Shown here: in pieces, positions 7,671 through 16,668 of the stretch
Layout of the letters: the number at the start of each line of letters is the position of its first letter
Numbering within the stretch: position 1 is the first letter of the stretch
Origin: Amycolatopsis nivea
GTDB lineage: Bacteria; Actinomycetota; Actinomycetes; Mycobacteriales; Pseudonocardiaceae
Length of the DNA: 64,000 bases
Reading direction: 5' to 3'
Assembly (NCBI RefSeq): GCF_004522235.1
Contig: NZ_SDLT01000028.1
Location: 62,001 to 126,000, forward strand
Notes under the pieces: generated by a model
Seen by the model: only the letters and a program-made list of their open reading frames with translations
What the model was told of the DNA's origin: nothing
Database searches by the model: none
Translations under genes and position numbers: made by a program

Positions 7671-10241
7671 ATGTGGTCGTTGGCTTGGCAGACGACGAGG
7701 GCCCGGCTGAGCGGGTTCGTCGGCGCGTTCATCGCGATTCTCTGCGGCACCGCGCTCGTCGCGGGCTGCGGCATCCTCATGGAATCCGGTCTCCGGGCCG
7801 GAGTCCCGACCGAGCGCTACGCCGACGCGTCGGTGGTGGTCGGCGGGGTGCAGACCACGAAACCGCCGGGATCGGATTTCGGCGAGTCCGAGCAGGTCAC
7901 CGAACAGACCACGGTGCCGGAGACGCTGGTCAACCGGATCGCGTCGGTGCCAGGGGTGCGCCAGGCGGTGCCGGAGCAGGACTTCCCGGCGAACGTCGTG
8001 ACGTCCGGCGGCAAGGTGCTCACCGGCCCGAACGGCACCCAGTCGCGCGGGCACAACTGGGACGCGGCCGTGCTGGCCCCGCTCTCCATCCGGGACGGGC
8101 ACGCGCCCGAGGCGGCGAACGAGGTCGTTCTCGACGCGGAACTGGCCGCCCGCGCCGGAGTTTCGGTCGGTGGCACAGTGCGGATCTCGACCCGGTCCAC
8201 GCCGATGGAGTTCCGGGTCAGCGGCATCGCCACGCCCCAGTCCGCCAGCGGGCTGAGCAGGCAGTCGGCCCTGTACTTCTCCGCCGCGCGCGCCGCTGAT
8301 CTTTCCGGGAAGCCCGGGCAGGTCCACGCGATCGGCGTGCTCGCCGCTCCCGGGGTCGCGGCGGGCGATCTGGAAGACCGCGTCAACGCGGCGGTCAAGG
8401 GCGAACCCGTCACGGTGACCGCGGGGATGGAACGCAGCACGGTCGAATTCCTCGACGTGAGCCAGACCCGGATGCTCCTGTTCATCCTCGCGGGCGCGTT
8501 CGGCGGGTACGCGATCCTGGTCGCGGTGTTCGTCGTGGCGAGCACGCTGGCGCTGGTGATCAACCAGCGACGGCGGGAATTCGCGCTGCTGCGGGCCATC
8601 GCCGCCACCCCGAAGCAGATCCGCAAGCTGATCAGCGCCGAAACCATGCTGGTCGCGACGATCGCCGGGGTGCTCGGCGCGGGTCTCGGCGTGGCCGTCG
8701 GCTACGGATTGCGCAACTCCTTCGCCGCGGTCGGCGTGATCCCGCAGGACTTCGGCCTCGCGATCGGCCCGCTCCCGCTCGTCGTCGCGTTCCTGCTCGG
8801 TTTGGGCGCGGCCCGGCTGGCCGCGTGGTCGGCGGCCCGGCGTCCGTCGTCGATCCGCCCGATCGAAGCGCTCGGCGAGGCGGCCGTCGAACGCCGCGAA
8901 CTCGGCCGGGCCCGCCTCGTCGTCGGCTGGGTGCTGGTGGCGCTCGGCTTCGGCGGCGCGACGGTCCCGATGTACGTGACCGGACCGGGCGCGCTCGCCG
9001 CCTCCTCGATGTCCGCGCTGGTGGTCGTGATCGGGCTTTCGGTGCTCGGGCCGAAGGTGGTCGCCTTCATGACCCGGATCATCGGCCCGCTGTACTCCGG
9101 CTTCTCGCGCATCAGTGGTTACCTCGCCGCGGCGAACAACCAGGCCAACGCCCGGCGGCTCGCCTCGGCGGTGACCCCGGTGATGCTGGCGGTCGCGTTC
9201 GCGATCTCGATGTTCTACAGCCAGACGTCGTCCGCTGCCGCCACGCGGGAGCAGGCGGTCCGGTCGACGACCGCGGACCACGTCCTGACGAGCACGACCG
9301 GTGCGCTGTCCCCGGAGGTCGCCGCGGCGGCGCGGGCCATCCCCGGAGTCGCGGCGGCTACCTCGGTGATCCGCACCGACGTCGTCACCACGATCAAGGA
9401 GGACCAGCGGCTGCGCGTCATGAAGTACCCGGCGCAGGGGCTGAACGGCGACCAGGTCCGCGGCGTGCTCGACCTCGGCGTCGTGTCCGGGAATCTGGCC
9501 GATCTGCGCGGCGACACCGTCGCGATGAGCAAGAGCGAAGCCGATTGGTACGACAAGAAAATCGGCGACGAGGTCGACTTCTGGTTCGGCGACGGCAGCC
9601 CCGCGAAGGTGAAACTGGTCGCGGTCTACACGCACAACCAGGCGTTCGGCGAATACGTGCTGCCCGCCGATCTCGCCCGCGCGCACACCGGGGACCGGAT
9701 GGACAGTTCCGTTCTGGTGCGCCAAGACCCGAACGCGGACCCGGCCGCGGTGACCGCCGCGTTGCGCGACCTCAGCGCCCGCTACCCGGGCCTCACCGTG
9801 ACCCCGAGTTCCACGGTTTCCGCGCTGGAAAGCGCTTCGGCCCAGCAGCAGTTCTACCTGAACCTCGTCGCGGTCGGCGTGATCCTCGGCTACGTGGTGA
9901 TCTCGGTGGCCAACACGCTGGTGATGACCACCGCGCAGCGTTCGCGGGAATTCGCCCTGCTGCGGCTGATCGGCACCACCCGGGGCCAGGTCGTGCGGAT
10001 GATGCGCCTGGAAGCGTTGACGACCGCGGGCATCGCGGCACTGATCGGCACCGTGGTGGCGGCGATTCCGTTGGCAATTCTCAACCTTGCCCTGCGCGAC
10101 ACTCCGCTCCCGTCCGGAACCCCCGCGGTATTCGGCGGAATCATCGCCGGAGCTTTCTTGCTCAGCCTGGTCTCGCTCGGACTGTCCACTCGGGTCACCT
10201 TGCGCGCCAAGCCCATCGACGCCATCGGCCTCCGCGAATAA
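7671..10241 (+). CDS. FtsX-like ABC transporter permease (two FtsX domains)
   Basis: An 856-residue membrane protein from ATG 7671; a GTG at 7662 that overlaps the upstream stop is an equally plausible start. Hydrophobic helix 1 (about residues 15-40) is followed by a large extracytoplasmic domain, then a block of three helices around residues 265-395 with the FtsX-type cytoplasmic turn NQRRREFALLRAIAAT. A middle pair of helices (about 420-480) and a second extracytoplasmic domain precede a final three-helix block from about residue 725 with TAQRSREFALLRLIGTT. The repeated REFALLR motif marks two FtsX halves. It works with the ATPase encoded at 6925-7665. The long open frame on the opposite strand is a GC-rich shadow. 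Confidence 0.92.
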   Translation: MWSLAWQTTRARLSGFVGAFIAILCGTALVAGCGILMESGLRAGVPTERYADASVVVGGVQTTKPPGSDFGESEQVTEQTTVPETLVNRIASVPGVRQAVPEQDFPANVVTSGGKVLTGPNGTQSRGHNWDAAVLAPLSIRDGHAPEAANEVVLDAELAARAGVSVGGTVRISTRSTPMEFRVSGIATPQSASGLSRQSALYFSAARAADLSGKPGQVHAIGVLAAPGVAAGDLEDRVNAAVKGEPVTVTAGMERSTVEFLDVSQTRMLLFILAGAFGGYAILVAVFVVASTLALVINQRRREFALLRAIAATPKQIRKLISAETMLVATIAGVLGAGLGVAVGYGLRNSFAAVGVIPQDFGLAIGPLPLVVAFLLGLGAARLAAWSAARRPSSIRPIEALGEAAVERRELGRARLVVGWVLVALGFGGATVPMYVTGPGALAASSMSALVVVIGLSVLGPKVVAFMTRIIGPLYSGFSRISGYLAAANNQANARRLASAVTPVMLAVAFAISMFYSQTSSAAATREQAVRSTTADHVLTSTTGALSPEVAAAARAIPGVAAATSVIRTDVVTTIKEDQRLRVMKYPAQGLNGDQVRGVLDLGVVSGNLADLRGDTVAMSKSEADWYDKKIGDEVDFWFGDGSPAKVKLVAVYTHNQAFGEYVLPADLARAHTGDRMDSSVLVRQDPNADPAAVTAALRDLSARYPGLTVTPSSTVSALESASAQQQFYLNLVAVGVILGYVVISVANTLVMTTAQRSREFALLRLIGTTRGQVVRMMRLEALTTAGIAALIGTVVAAIPLAILNLALRDTPLPSGTPAVFGGIIAGAFLLSLVSLGLSTRVTLRAKPIDAIGLRE

Positions 10242-10254
10242 GAAAGAAGAACCC

Positions 10255-11823
10255 ATGCGCACCACCTCGCTGAAACGGCTTTCGGTGGCGACCCTCACCG
10301 CGGCGGGCCTGCTCCTGCCCGCCGCGGCGGACGCCTCGCCGGCTCGTTTCCTCGACCAGTCCACCATTCCCGATTTGCAGCGCGCCATGGACCGCAGGCA
10401 ACTGACGTCGGAACAGCTGACGCGGGGTTACCTGCGCCGGATCGAAGAACTGAACCCCAAACTGCACGCCGTCGTGCAAACCAATCCGGACGCACTGGCG
10501 GCAGCCAAGGAAAGCGACGCCCGCCGCCGGACCCACTCTTCCCGCAGCGCCCTGGAAGGAATTCCAGTGCTGCTAAAGGAAAACACCGACACCGCAGACC
10601 GGCAGACCACCACCGCCGGGTCCACCGCGATGCTCGGTTCACGCCCCGCCAAAGACGCGTTCCTGGTCCAGCGCCTACGCGCGGCCGGAGCGGTCGTGCT
10701 CGGCAAAGCGAACCTGTCGGAATGGTCGAATTTCCGCTCAGGCGGGCAAATCCCAGGCTGGAGCGGAGTCGCGGGCCAGACCCGCAATCCCTACGCACTG
10801 GACCGCAGCCCGTGCGGCTCCTCGAGCGGCTCGGCAGTCGCCGCCGCAGCCGGCCTGGCGACGGTCGCCATCGGCACCGAGACCGACGGTTCGATCGTGT
10901 GCCCAGCGGCCGCGACCTCGACCGTCGGCGTGAAAACCAGCCTAGGCGTCGTGAGCCGCAGCGGCGTCGTGCCGATCACCACCCAGCACGACACCCCCGG
11001 CCCGATCGCCCGCAACGTCACCGACGCCGCACTCACCCTCGCCGTAATCACCGGTGCCGACCCCGCTGATCCCGCCTCAGTCGCCGCCGCGCCCGCGATT
11101 CCCAAGGACCTCCGTCTGGATCGCAACGCCCTGCGCGGCAAGCGAATCGGCATCTGGCGAAAGGGCCACACCGGCATCGATCAGCAGGCGGACCGCGTCT
11201 TCGAGTCCACAGTGCACACTCTGCGCTCACTGGGCGCGACGGTCGTCGAGGGTGCGGACGTCGAGGACATTTCCTGGTCGGTCAAACCGGATCTCTTCCC
11301 GGCGTTGCTGACCGAGTTCAAACACGACCTGAACGCCTACCTCAGCGCGACCCCCGGCAACCACCCGCGGAACCTGTCCGAGCTGATCGCCTACAACGAC
11401 CAGCACCGCGACGTCGAAATGCCGCTGTTCGACCAAAGCCTGCTGATCGAAGCGAACAAGGCCGACGGCAACCTGACCGACCAGACCTACCGCCGCCAGC
11501 GCGCCGCCGCGACGGGCATCGCACAACGGTCGATCGACGACGTCCTTGCCTCGAAGAGCCTCGACGCAATCATCACCCTGAGCGGCTTGCCTGCTTCGCC
11601 GCTGGACCGCCCAGGCGACCCGAAGTTCATGAGCAGCACCCGGAACACCTCCGTCGCGGGCTACCCGAACATCACCGTGCCAGCCGGTTTCGCGGGCCCG
11701 CTGCCGGTCGGGGTCTCGTTCCTGGGCACGAAGTATCACGATGCGCAGCTGCTCAACTTCGCCTACGCGTACGAGCAGGCGTCACACGCGCGGCAGGCTC
11801 CTCGGTACTTGCCCGCTGCTTAG
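10255..11823 (+). CDS. Secreted amidase-signature family hydrolase
   Basis: A 522-residue protein with a signal peptide (MRTTSLKRL, then a hydrophobic stretch ending near AAADA, residues 22-27). The amidase-signature fold is clear: catalytic Lys108 in VLLKEN, glycine/serine-rich segment PCGSSSGSA with probable cis-Ser189, and nucleophile Ser213 in TETDGSI. The spacing of 24 residues between the serines matches the family. Members cleave linear amides; the export signal suggests peptide amides or other external amides, but the substrate is not evident. It begins 14 bases after the exporter permease with AGAAAGAAG upstream, and could be co-transcribed with it. Downstream lies a long repeat-rich gap. 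Confidence 0.9.
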   Translation: MRTTSLKRLSVATLTAAGLLLPAAADASPARFLDQSTIPDLQRAMDRRQLTSEQLTRGYLRRIEELNPKLHAVVQTNPDALAAAKESDARRRTHSSRSALEGIPVLLKENTDTADRQTTTAGSTAMLGSRPAKDAFLVQRLRAAGAVVLGKANLSEWSNFRSGGQIPGWSGVAGQTRNPYALDRSPCGSSSGSAVAAAAGLATVAIGTETDGSIVCPAAATSTVGVKTSLGVVSRSGVVPITTQHDTPGPIARNVTDAALTLAVITGADPADPASVAAAPAIPKDLRLDRNALRGKRIGIWRKGHTGIDQQADRVFESTVHTLRSLGATVVEGADVEDISWSVKPDLFPALLTEFKHDLNAYLSATPGNHPRNLSELIAYNDQHRDVEMPLFDQSLLIEANKADGNLTDQTYRRQRAAATGIAQRSIDDVLASKSLDAIITLSGLPASPLDRPGDPKFMSSTRNTSVAGYPNITVPAGFAGPLPVGVSFLGTKYHDAQLLNFAYAYEQASHARQAPRYLPAA

Positions 11824-11922
11824 CCGCCGGGCTCCCGGCTGCGGGAGGAGATCGTGCAGCAGCGGCCGAGATCCGGCCCGAGCGCGCCCCAGTCGCAGCG
11901 GGCCAGGCGCGTGATGCCAGCG

Positions 11923-11977
11923 GTCCGTGAAGGGCTCCTTGAGGGAACCAGATTCCTTCAAGGAGCCCTTCACGGAC
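11923..11977. repeat. 18-bp hairpin of the GTGAAGGGCTCC intergenic repeat family
   Basis: Arms gtccgtgaagggctcctt (11923-11940) and its exact reverse complement (11960-11977) enclose a 19-base loop that can itself pair further. It is about 100 bp downstream of the amidase stop and could act as a terminator. Related hairpins are clustered at 18994-19239 and 34956-35119. Confidence 0.75.
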
Positions 11978-12120
11978 TTCGGCGAGAGCGAGGGCCGTCC
12001 GGCACGTTTCGTCGGCCGGTCCTCCGCAGCGCCCTGGCCGACACCGCCACCTGCTCACCCTCCGCGCACCCGAGCAACCCGATCGAGGCGGCCCAACCCG
12101 ACGCCGCTCGGACGAGACCG

Positions 12121-12428
12121 CCCAACCCGCGCCCGCCTGAGCCGAGCCCGCCCGACCCGAGTCGGCCCGAACCTGCCCGACCCGCCCCGAGCCCGCCGAG
12201 CCGGGCCCGCCCAACCCGCGCCCGCCTGAGCCGAGCCCGCCCGACCCGAGTCGGCCCGAACCTGCCCGACCCGCCCCGAGCCCGCCGAGCCGGGCCCGCC
12301 CAACCCGCGCCCGCCTGAGCCGAGCCCGCCCGACCCGAGTCGGCCCGAACCTGCCCGACCCGCCCCGAGCCCGCCGAGCCGGGCCCGCCCAACCCGCGCC
12401 CGCCTGAGCCGAGCCCGCCCGACCCGAC
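12121..12428. repeat. Tandem array, 89-bp unit, three full copies plus a partial fourth
   Basis: Unit starts (cccaacccgcgcc) are at 12121, 12210, 12299 and 12388, each exactly 89 bp apart, and the three full units are identical as far as I can read. The fourth breaks off into degenerate copies. Each unit is itself built of short gcccgcc/gacccga words, giving strong C over G bias on the plus strand. Confidence 0.9.
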
Positions 12429-12714
12429 CTTGCCCGCCCCGGGCCTCCCTGAGCCGGGCCCGCCCCACTTGAGCCCGCCCGAACCGAGCCCGCCTGAGCC
12501 AGCCCCGCAGATGTCCCGCTGATCGGGAGCAACCCCCACAATCCGCCCCGTGCCGCCAAACGGCCCAGCCTCCAGGCAAAACACCCCGCCGCCGTTAGCA
12601 TTCCGTGACCAACCGCGAACCCGGCGTATCGGGGCCGTCAGTTTCTACCCTGGTCACCGGATTAATCGGGCACTCTCACTCATTCGGGTTAACAACTTCG
12701 CTATCTTGGACCCC

Positions 12715-13635
12715 GTGGTGCACGCAAAGTCACGTTCCGCTCAGCGGGCGAGCCTTCGGCTGGGTGCCGTGGCGGCTGCCACGGTGCTGGGGGCCGGGCT
12801 CGCCGGGGCCTACGTCGGCCTGCACCGGACGGCGGAGGCGGAGACGGCCAAGCCGGTGTCGAACGTCGCCGTCGCGCGCAGCGCCGGCGGCAACGCGGGC
12901 AACGCCAGCAGCACAGTCAGCGGCGGCACGGGCAACACCGGCGGCAAGTCCTCCGCGCAGCCGTCCGCGCTGCCTGATCATCCGACGCCGTTCAGCGTCA
13001 AACTGTCCTCAAAGGACATTCCGGAGAAGGGCGGCGGCGTCCGCGCCGGCGGGTGCAGCGGGTCGCTGATCGCCCCGCAGTGGATCGTCACCGCGGGACA
13101 CTGCTTCCACGACCTCGACGGCACGCGCGTCAGCGGCAAACCCGACTACACGATGACCGCCGCGATCGGGAAGCTCACCGACTCCGATCCGCGCGGGCAC
13201 GTGCTGAAGATCGTGGACACGCGCCAGTCCGCGGTGAACGACCTCGCGCTCGCCAAGCTGTCCGAGCCGGTCACCGACATCGAACCGCTCGCGCTGCCGG
13301 ACGGTCCGCCGGATCCGGGGCAGCACACGACGTTCGTCGGCTGGGGTTCGCTGTCCTCGAAGGTCATCGTGCAGACCGACCACATCAAACGCGGCGACTT
13401 CCAGGTCGACGAAGTGCGCAAGAACGAGATCACCCTCGAACCGCTGAAGAAGCGCACCGTCGAGAACAGCCCGTGCCCGGACGACTCGGGTTCGCCGTTC
13501 TTCGTGCCGATCAAGGGCAAGAACACGCTGATCGCGGTCGAGAACTTCGGGCCGGACTGCCCTCAGCCCGGCATCGAAACCGCGGCGCGCGTCGACCAGC
13601 TCGTCTCGTGGATCCGGGGCGAGATCGGCGCGTAA
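12715..13635 (+). CDS. Secreted trypsin-like serine protease (S1 family)
   Basis: From GTG 12715 (or GTG 12718) the protein has a basic N-terminus followed by a hydrophobic export segment (LGAVAAATVLGAGLAGAYVG). A Gly/Ser/Thr-rich linker precedes the protease domain. The triad is His129 in TAGHCFHD, Asp176 in NDLALAKL and Ser258 in DDSGSPFF; the usual GDSGGP is changed to DDSGSP. Cysteines flank His and Ser as in disulfide-bonded S1 proteases. A longer frame from 12550 exists, but its extra part looks like promoter sequence (gttaac and tatctt near 12690-12705), so transcription may begin close to the start codon. Likely an exported protease; the substrate is unknown. Confidence 0.85.
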   Translation: MVHAKSRSAQRASLRLGAVAAATVLGAGLAGAYVGLHRTAEAETAKPVSNVAVARSAGGNAGNASSTVSGGTGNTGGKSSAQPSALPDHPTPFSVKLSSKDIPEKGGGVRAGGCSGSLIAPQWIVTAGHCFHDLDGTRVSGKPDYTMTAAIGKLTDSDPRGHVLKIVDTRQSAVNDLALAKLSEPVTDIEPLALPDGPPDPGQHTTFVGWGSLSSKVIVQTDHIKRGDFQVDEVRKNEITLEPLKKRTVENSPCPDDSGSPFFVPIKGKNTLIAVENFGPDCPQPGIETAARVDQLVSWIRGEIGA

Positions 13636-13639
13636 GCGC

Positions 13640-14380
13640 TCACCGGGGCAGCAGCGCCGCCAATTCCCGCGCGGCAGCACGCAAAGCGGGCACGAACTCC
13701 TCGAGTTGAGCCACGCTTAGCCGGTAAGCCGGTGCCGCGGTGGACAACGCGGCGATCGCAGTCCCGTCCGGAGTCCGGATCGGAACGCCGACCGCACGGA
13801 TGCCTTCCTCGTGCTCCTCGTCAGCGATCGCGTAACCACGTTCGCGCACCGCCGCGATCTCCGCCGCGAACGCCTCGCGCGAAGTGATCGTGCGCGGGCC
13901 CAGCGCGGGCAGTCCAAGCGAAGCGACCAGTTCATCCCGGTTCGGCGCGAACGCGACCAGGCATTTTCCCATCGACGTGCAGTGCAACGGCCCGCGCGCG
14001 CCCGGTTCGCCGCGGATCTGCAGCCGCTGCGACCCCTGCACCGAGTGCACGTAAACCTGGTTGTGCCCGTCCAGCACGGCCAGCAGCGTCGGCTCGCCGG
14101 TCTCCGCGGACAGCTTCTGCATCACCGGCAGCGCGACACCGGCGAACCCGCGCGCCTGCGACACCGACTGGCCCAGCTCGAACAGCCGCAGCCCCAGCGA
14201 ATACCGCTTCGACACCGGGTCATTGCGCGCGAATCCCTCGCTCTGCAAGGAGCTGAGCAATCGATGCGTGGTGCTCACCGGATACCCGGCGGCGCGCGCG
14301 AGCTCGGACAGCGGCACGCCCTCGGGGTAGCCGCCGAGCAGGGACAGCACCCGCAAAGCCTTGCCGACCATGTCCGTCAT
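13640..14380 (-). CDS. IclR-family transcriptional regulator
   Basis: A 246-residue regulator starting at ATG 14380 (MTDMVGKALRVLSLLGG). The N-terminal winged helix (about 5-70; PLSELARAAGYPVSTTHRLL as recognition region) is followed by a short linker helix and the IclR effector domain (about 80-246). That domain contains the HSVQGSQ, LHCTSMGK and GYAIADEEHEEGI regions typical of the family. The gene is divergent from an MFS carrier and a 2-hydroxyacid dehydrogenase (14501-16668), which it probably controls through the palindrome at 14441-14463. The effector would be an organic acid or keto acid. A longer frame upstream of 14380 is rejected because it runs through the operator region. Confidence 0.92.
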   Translation of the reverse strand: MTDMVGKALRVLSLLGGYPEGVPLSELARAAGYPVSTTHRLLSSLQSEGFARNDPVSKRYSLGLRLFELGQSVSQARGFAGVALPVMQKLSAETGEPTLLAVLDGHNQVYVHSVQGSQRLQIRGEPGARGPLHCTSMGKCLVAFAPNRDELVASLGLPALGPRTITSREAFAAEIAAVRERGYAIADEEHEEGIRAVGVPIRTPDGTAIAALSTAAPAYRLSVAQLEEFVPALRAAARELAALLPR

Positions 14381-14440
14381 CGGACCCCCTTGACGTCCCG
14401 CGCGCGGCGACGCACACTGCCTCTCACCGCATTGCGGAAT

Positions 14441-14463
14441 AGCTTTCCATATGACGGAAAGCT
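14441..14463. promoter_or_regulatory. Probable IclR operator: agctttcc-N7-ggaaagct
   Basis: A perfect 8-bp inverted repeat with a 7-base centre (atatgac) lies between the divergent IclR gene and the MFS gene, 38 bases before the MFS start. The inner form TTTCC-N7-GGAAA resembles known IclR-family sites. The position would let the protein act on both genes. Confidence 0.65.
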
Positions 14464-14500
14464 CGTCAAGGACTTGGGTCAGCGGCGACAGGAGTACCGG

Positions 14501-15778
14501 ATGAACACCGTCGAGCAGGCGGGCACGCTCGGGAGGCAGCGCTGGCTGCGGCTGATCCCGATCGTCTTCGTCACCTACAGCCTCGCCTACCTCGACCGGT
14601 CGAACTTCTCGATCGCGACCGCGGGCGGCATGGCCGAGGAACTGCACCTCACGAGCACGACGTCCGGCCTGATCGCCGCGTCGTTCTTCCTCGGCTACTT
14701 CCTGCTGCAGGTCCCGGGCGTGCTCTACGCCGACCGCCGCAGCGTGCGGAGCCTGATCTTCTGGTCGGTGCTCGCGTGGGGAGTCCTGGCGACCGCGCAG
14801 GGCCTGCTCAGTTCGGTGCCGGTGCTGATCGTGGTCCGGTTCCTGCTCGGCGCGGTGGAAGCGGCGGTGCTGCCCGCGCTCGTCGTGCTGCTCGCCCGGT
14901 GGTTCACGAAGGCCGAACGCGGCCGGGCCAACGCTTTCCTGATCCTGGGCAACCCGGTGACGGTGATGTGGCTGTCGGCGGCGTCCGGGTATCTGATCGA
15001 GGCGACGTCCTGGCGCGGCATGTTCATCATCGAGGGAATTCCGGCGCTGATCTGGGCTTTCGTCTTCCGCGCGCAGGTCCGCGACCGGCCCGCCGACACT
15101 TCGTGGCTCGACCCGGCCGGCCGTGCCGCGGTCGAAAGCGCGATCGCCGCGGAGCAGGCGCAGCTGCCGGAACCGGCTGAGCGGCCCGTGCGGGAAGTGT
15201 TGCGGTCCAAGGCGGTTCTGCTGCTGGCCGCGCAGTATCTGTTGTGGAGCATCGGCGTGTACGGCTTCGTGTTCTGGCTGCCGTCGATCGTCAAGGCGGG
15301 CTCGTCGGCCGGGATCGGCGCGACCGGTTTGCTGTCGGCGATCCCGTACGCGTTCGCCGTGGTGGCGATGCTGATCAACTCGCGCGGTTCGGACCGGACC
15401 GGGGCGCGGCGGCGGTTCGTGTGGCCGTGGCTGCTCGCCGGCGCGGTCGCGTTCTACGGCTCGTATCTCTTGGGCAAGCAGCAGTTTTGGTGGGCGTTCG
15501 TGCTGCTGGCGATCGCCGCGGTCGCCTTGTACGCGCCGTACGGCCCGTTCTTCGCGATGATTTCCGAACTCCTGCCGCAGCGGACCGCCGGGGTGGCGGT
15601 AGCCGTGGTCAACGCCGCCGGCGCGCTCGGCGGGTTCCTCGGGACCTACCTGGTCGGCTGGCTCGAATCCGCCACCGGCAGCACGGCTGCCGCGTTCCTG
15701 ATGCTGGCGGGGACAATGGCCGCAGCCGCGGTGCTGGTGCTCGCGGTTCCGGTGAAGACGAAGGAAAGGCGAGCATGA
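14501..15778 (+). CDS. MFS transporter, anion:cation symporter-like
   Basis: A 425-residue carrier from ATG 14501, with GGAG 8 bases upstream. It shows about 12 hydrophobic segments. The first loop contains TYSLAYLDRSNFSIA, typical of the anion:cation symporter family (organic acids, sugar acids, allantoate and related compounds), and the second loop has LYADRRSVR. The stop overlaps the ATG of the 2-hydroxyacid dehydrogenase gene by 4 bases. Uptake and reduction or oxidation of a 2-hydroxy or 2-keto acid is therefore a reasonable joint role. The IclR regulator is divergent, with a palindrome between. The exact substrate is not visible. Confidence 0.9.
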   Translation: MNTVEQAGTLGRQRWLRLIPIVFVTYSLAYLDRSNFSIATAGGMAEELHLTSTTSGLIAASFFLGYFLLQVPGVLYADRRSVRSLIFWSVLAWGVLATAQGLLSSVPVLIVVRFLLGAVEAAVLPALVVLLARWFTKAERGRANAFLILGNPVTVMWLSAASGYLIEATSWRGMFIIEGIPALIWAFVFRAQVRDRPADTSWLDPAGRAAVESAIAAEQAQLPEPAERPVREVLRSKAVLLLAAQYLLWSIGVYGFVFWLPSIVKAGSSAGIGATGLLSAIPYAFAVVAMLINSRGSDRTGARRRFVWPWLLAGAVAFYGSYLLGKQQFWWAFVLLAIAAVALYAPYGPFFAMISELLPQRTAGVAVAVVNAAGALGGFLGTYLVGWLESATGSTAAAFLMLAGTMAAAAVLVLAVPVKTKERRA

Positions 15779-16668
15779 CCGCGCGTGTACTGGTGCCCTG
15801 GTCCGACATTTCCGTTCCGGCCGAACTGAACGCGGTCGTCTGGGACGGCCGCGGCACCCCGCCGGACGGCCTCGACGACGTCGAGTTCTACGTCCTGCCC
15901 TACGACCAGGGTCCGGCGGCGGCGAAGCTCATCCCGGAATTGCCGTCGCTGCGCGCGGTCCAAACGCTTTCCGCCGGGTACGACAATCTGCTGCCGCTCG
16001 TCCCGTCCGGGGTGCAGCTGGCGAACGGCCGGGGCCTGCACGACCTCAGCGTCGCCGAGCACACGCTCGCGCTGATCCTTGCCGCGCAACGGTATTTCCC
16101 GCGCTGGTTCGCGCAGCAGCAGAAGGGCTCGTGGGGCCGGGTGCACACGCGCTCGCTCGCCGACTGCCGCGTCCTGCTGGTCGGCTACGGCTCGATCGGC
16201 CAAGCCATCGAGCGGTACCTGAAGGCCGGCGAGGCCGAGGTGGTCCGGGTCGCCAGCACCGCGCGCTCCGGCGTGCACGGCATCGACGAACTGCCGGAGC
16301 TTCTGCCGACCGCGGACATCGTGGTCCTGGTCCTGCCCGACACTGCGCAGACGCGCGGCCTCTTCGGGGCCAAGGAACTGGCGCTGCTGCCGGACACCGC
16401 GCTGGTCGTGAACGTCGGCCGCGGCACTGCTGTGGACACCGACGCGCTCACCGCCGAGGTTTCCGCCGGTCGCCTGCGCGCCGCGCTCGACGTCGTGGAC
16501 CCGGAACCACTGCCCGCCGACCATCCTCTGTGGACCCTCGACGGCGCGATCATCACCCCGCACATCGCCGGCGGTTCGGACTCGTTCTACCCGCGCGCGA
16601 AGCGGCTGGCTGAACGCCAGCTCGCGCACTACGCGAAGGGCGAGCCGCTGGAGAACCTCGTCAACTGA
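15775..16668 (+). CDS. D-isomer-specific 2-hydroxyacid dehydrogenase
   Basis: A 297-residue NAD(P)-dependent oxidoreductase. The Rossmann motif GYGSIG is at 137-142. The catalytic set is Arg216 (NVGRGTAV), Glu244 (DPEPL) and His263 (TPHIAGG). The protein is slightly shorter than classical members, like those acting on glyoxylate, hydroxypyruvate or bulky 2-keto acids. Its start overlaps the MFS carrier stop (ATGA), so the two are coupled and likely serve one pathway under the divergent IclR regulator. Its stop overlaps the stop of the convergent phosphotransferase gene by 8 bases. Confidence 0.93.
   Translation: MTARVLVPWSDISVPAELNAVVWDGRGTPPDGLDDVEFYVLPYDQGPAAAKLIPELPSLRAVQTLSAGYDNLLPLVPSGVQLANGRGLHDLSVAEHTLALILAAQRYFPRWFAQQQKGSWGRVHTRSLADCRVLLVGYGSIGQAIERYLKAGEAEVVRVASTARSGVHGIDELPELLPTADIVVLVLPDTAQTRGLFGAKELALLPDTALVVNVGRGTAVDTDALTAEVSAGRLRAALDVVDPEPLPADHPLWTLDGAIITPHIAGGSDSFYPRAKRLAERQLAHYAKGEPLENLVN

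Larger units (their letters stand above)
11824..12714. other. Non-coding repeat-rich gap of 891 bp
   Basis: No gene is supported here. The gap holds an 18-bp hairpin of the GTGAAGGGCTCC family (11923-11977), a GC-rich tandem array with 89-bp period (12121-12428 and degenerate copies to about 12510), and near its right end the likely promoter of the protease gene. Overlapping open frames on both strands across the array are produced by its biased composition: 89 is not a multiple of 3, so no frame gives a repeated peptide. Confidence 0.75.

Noticed and set aside
7218..10388. 1056-residue open frame antisense to the FtsX-like permease
   Set aside because: The opposite strand encodes a clear membrane permease with repeated REFALLR motifs; the antisense product is low-complexity Arg/Gly/Asp.
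11753..12601. Several overlapping frames across the 89-bp repeat, rich in Gly, Ser, Arg and Ala
   Set aside because: They exist in more than one frame on the minus strand because the repeat has no stop codons. The 89-bp period shifts the frame in each unit, which a true repeat protein would not tolerate.
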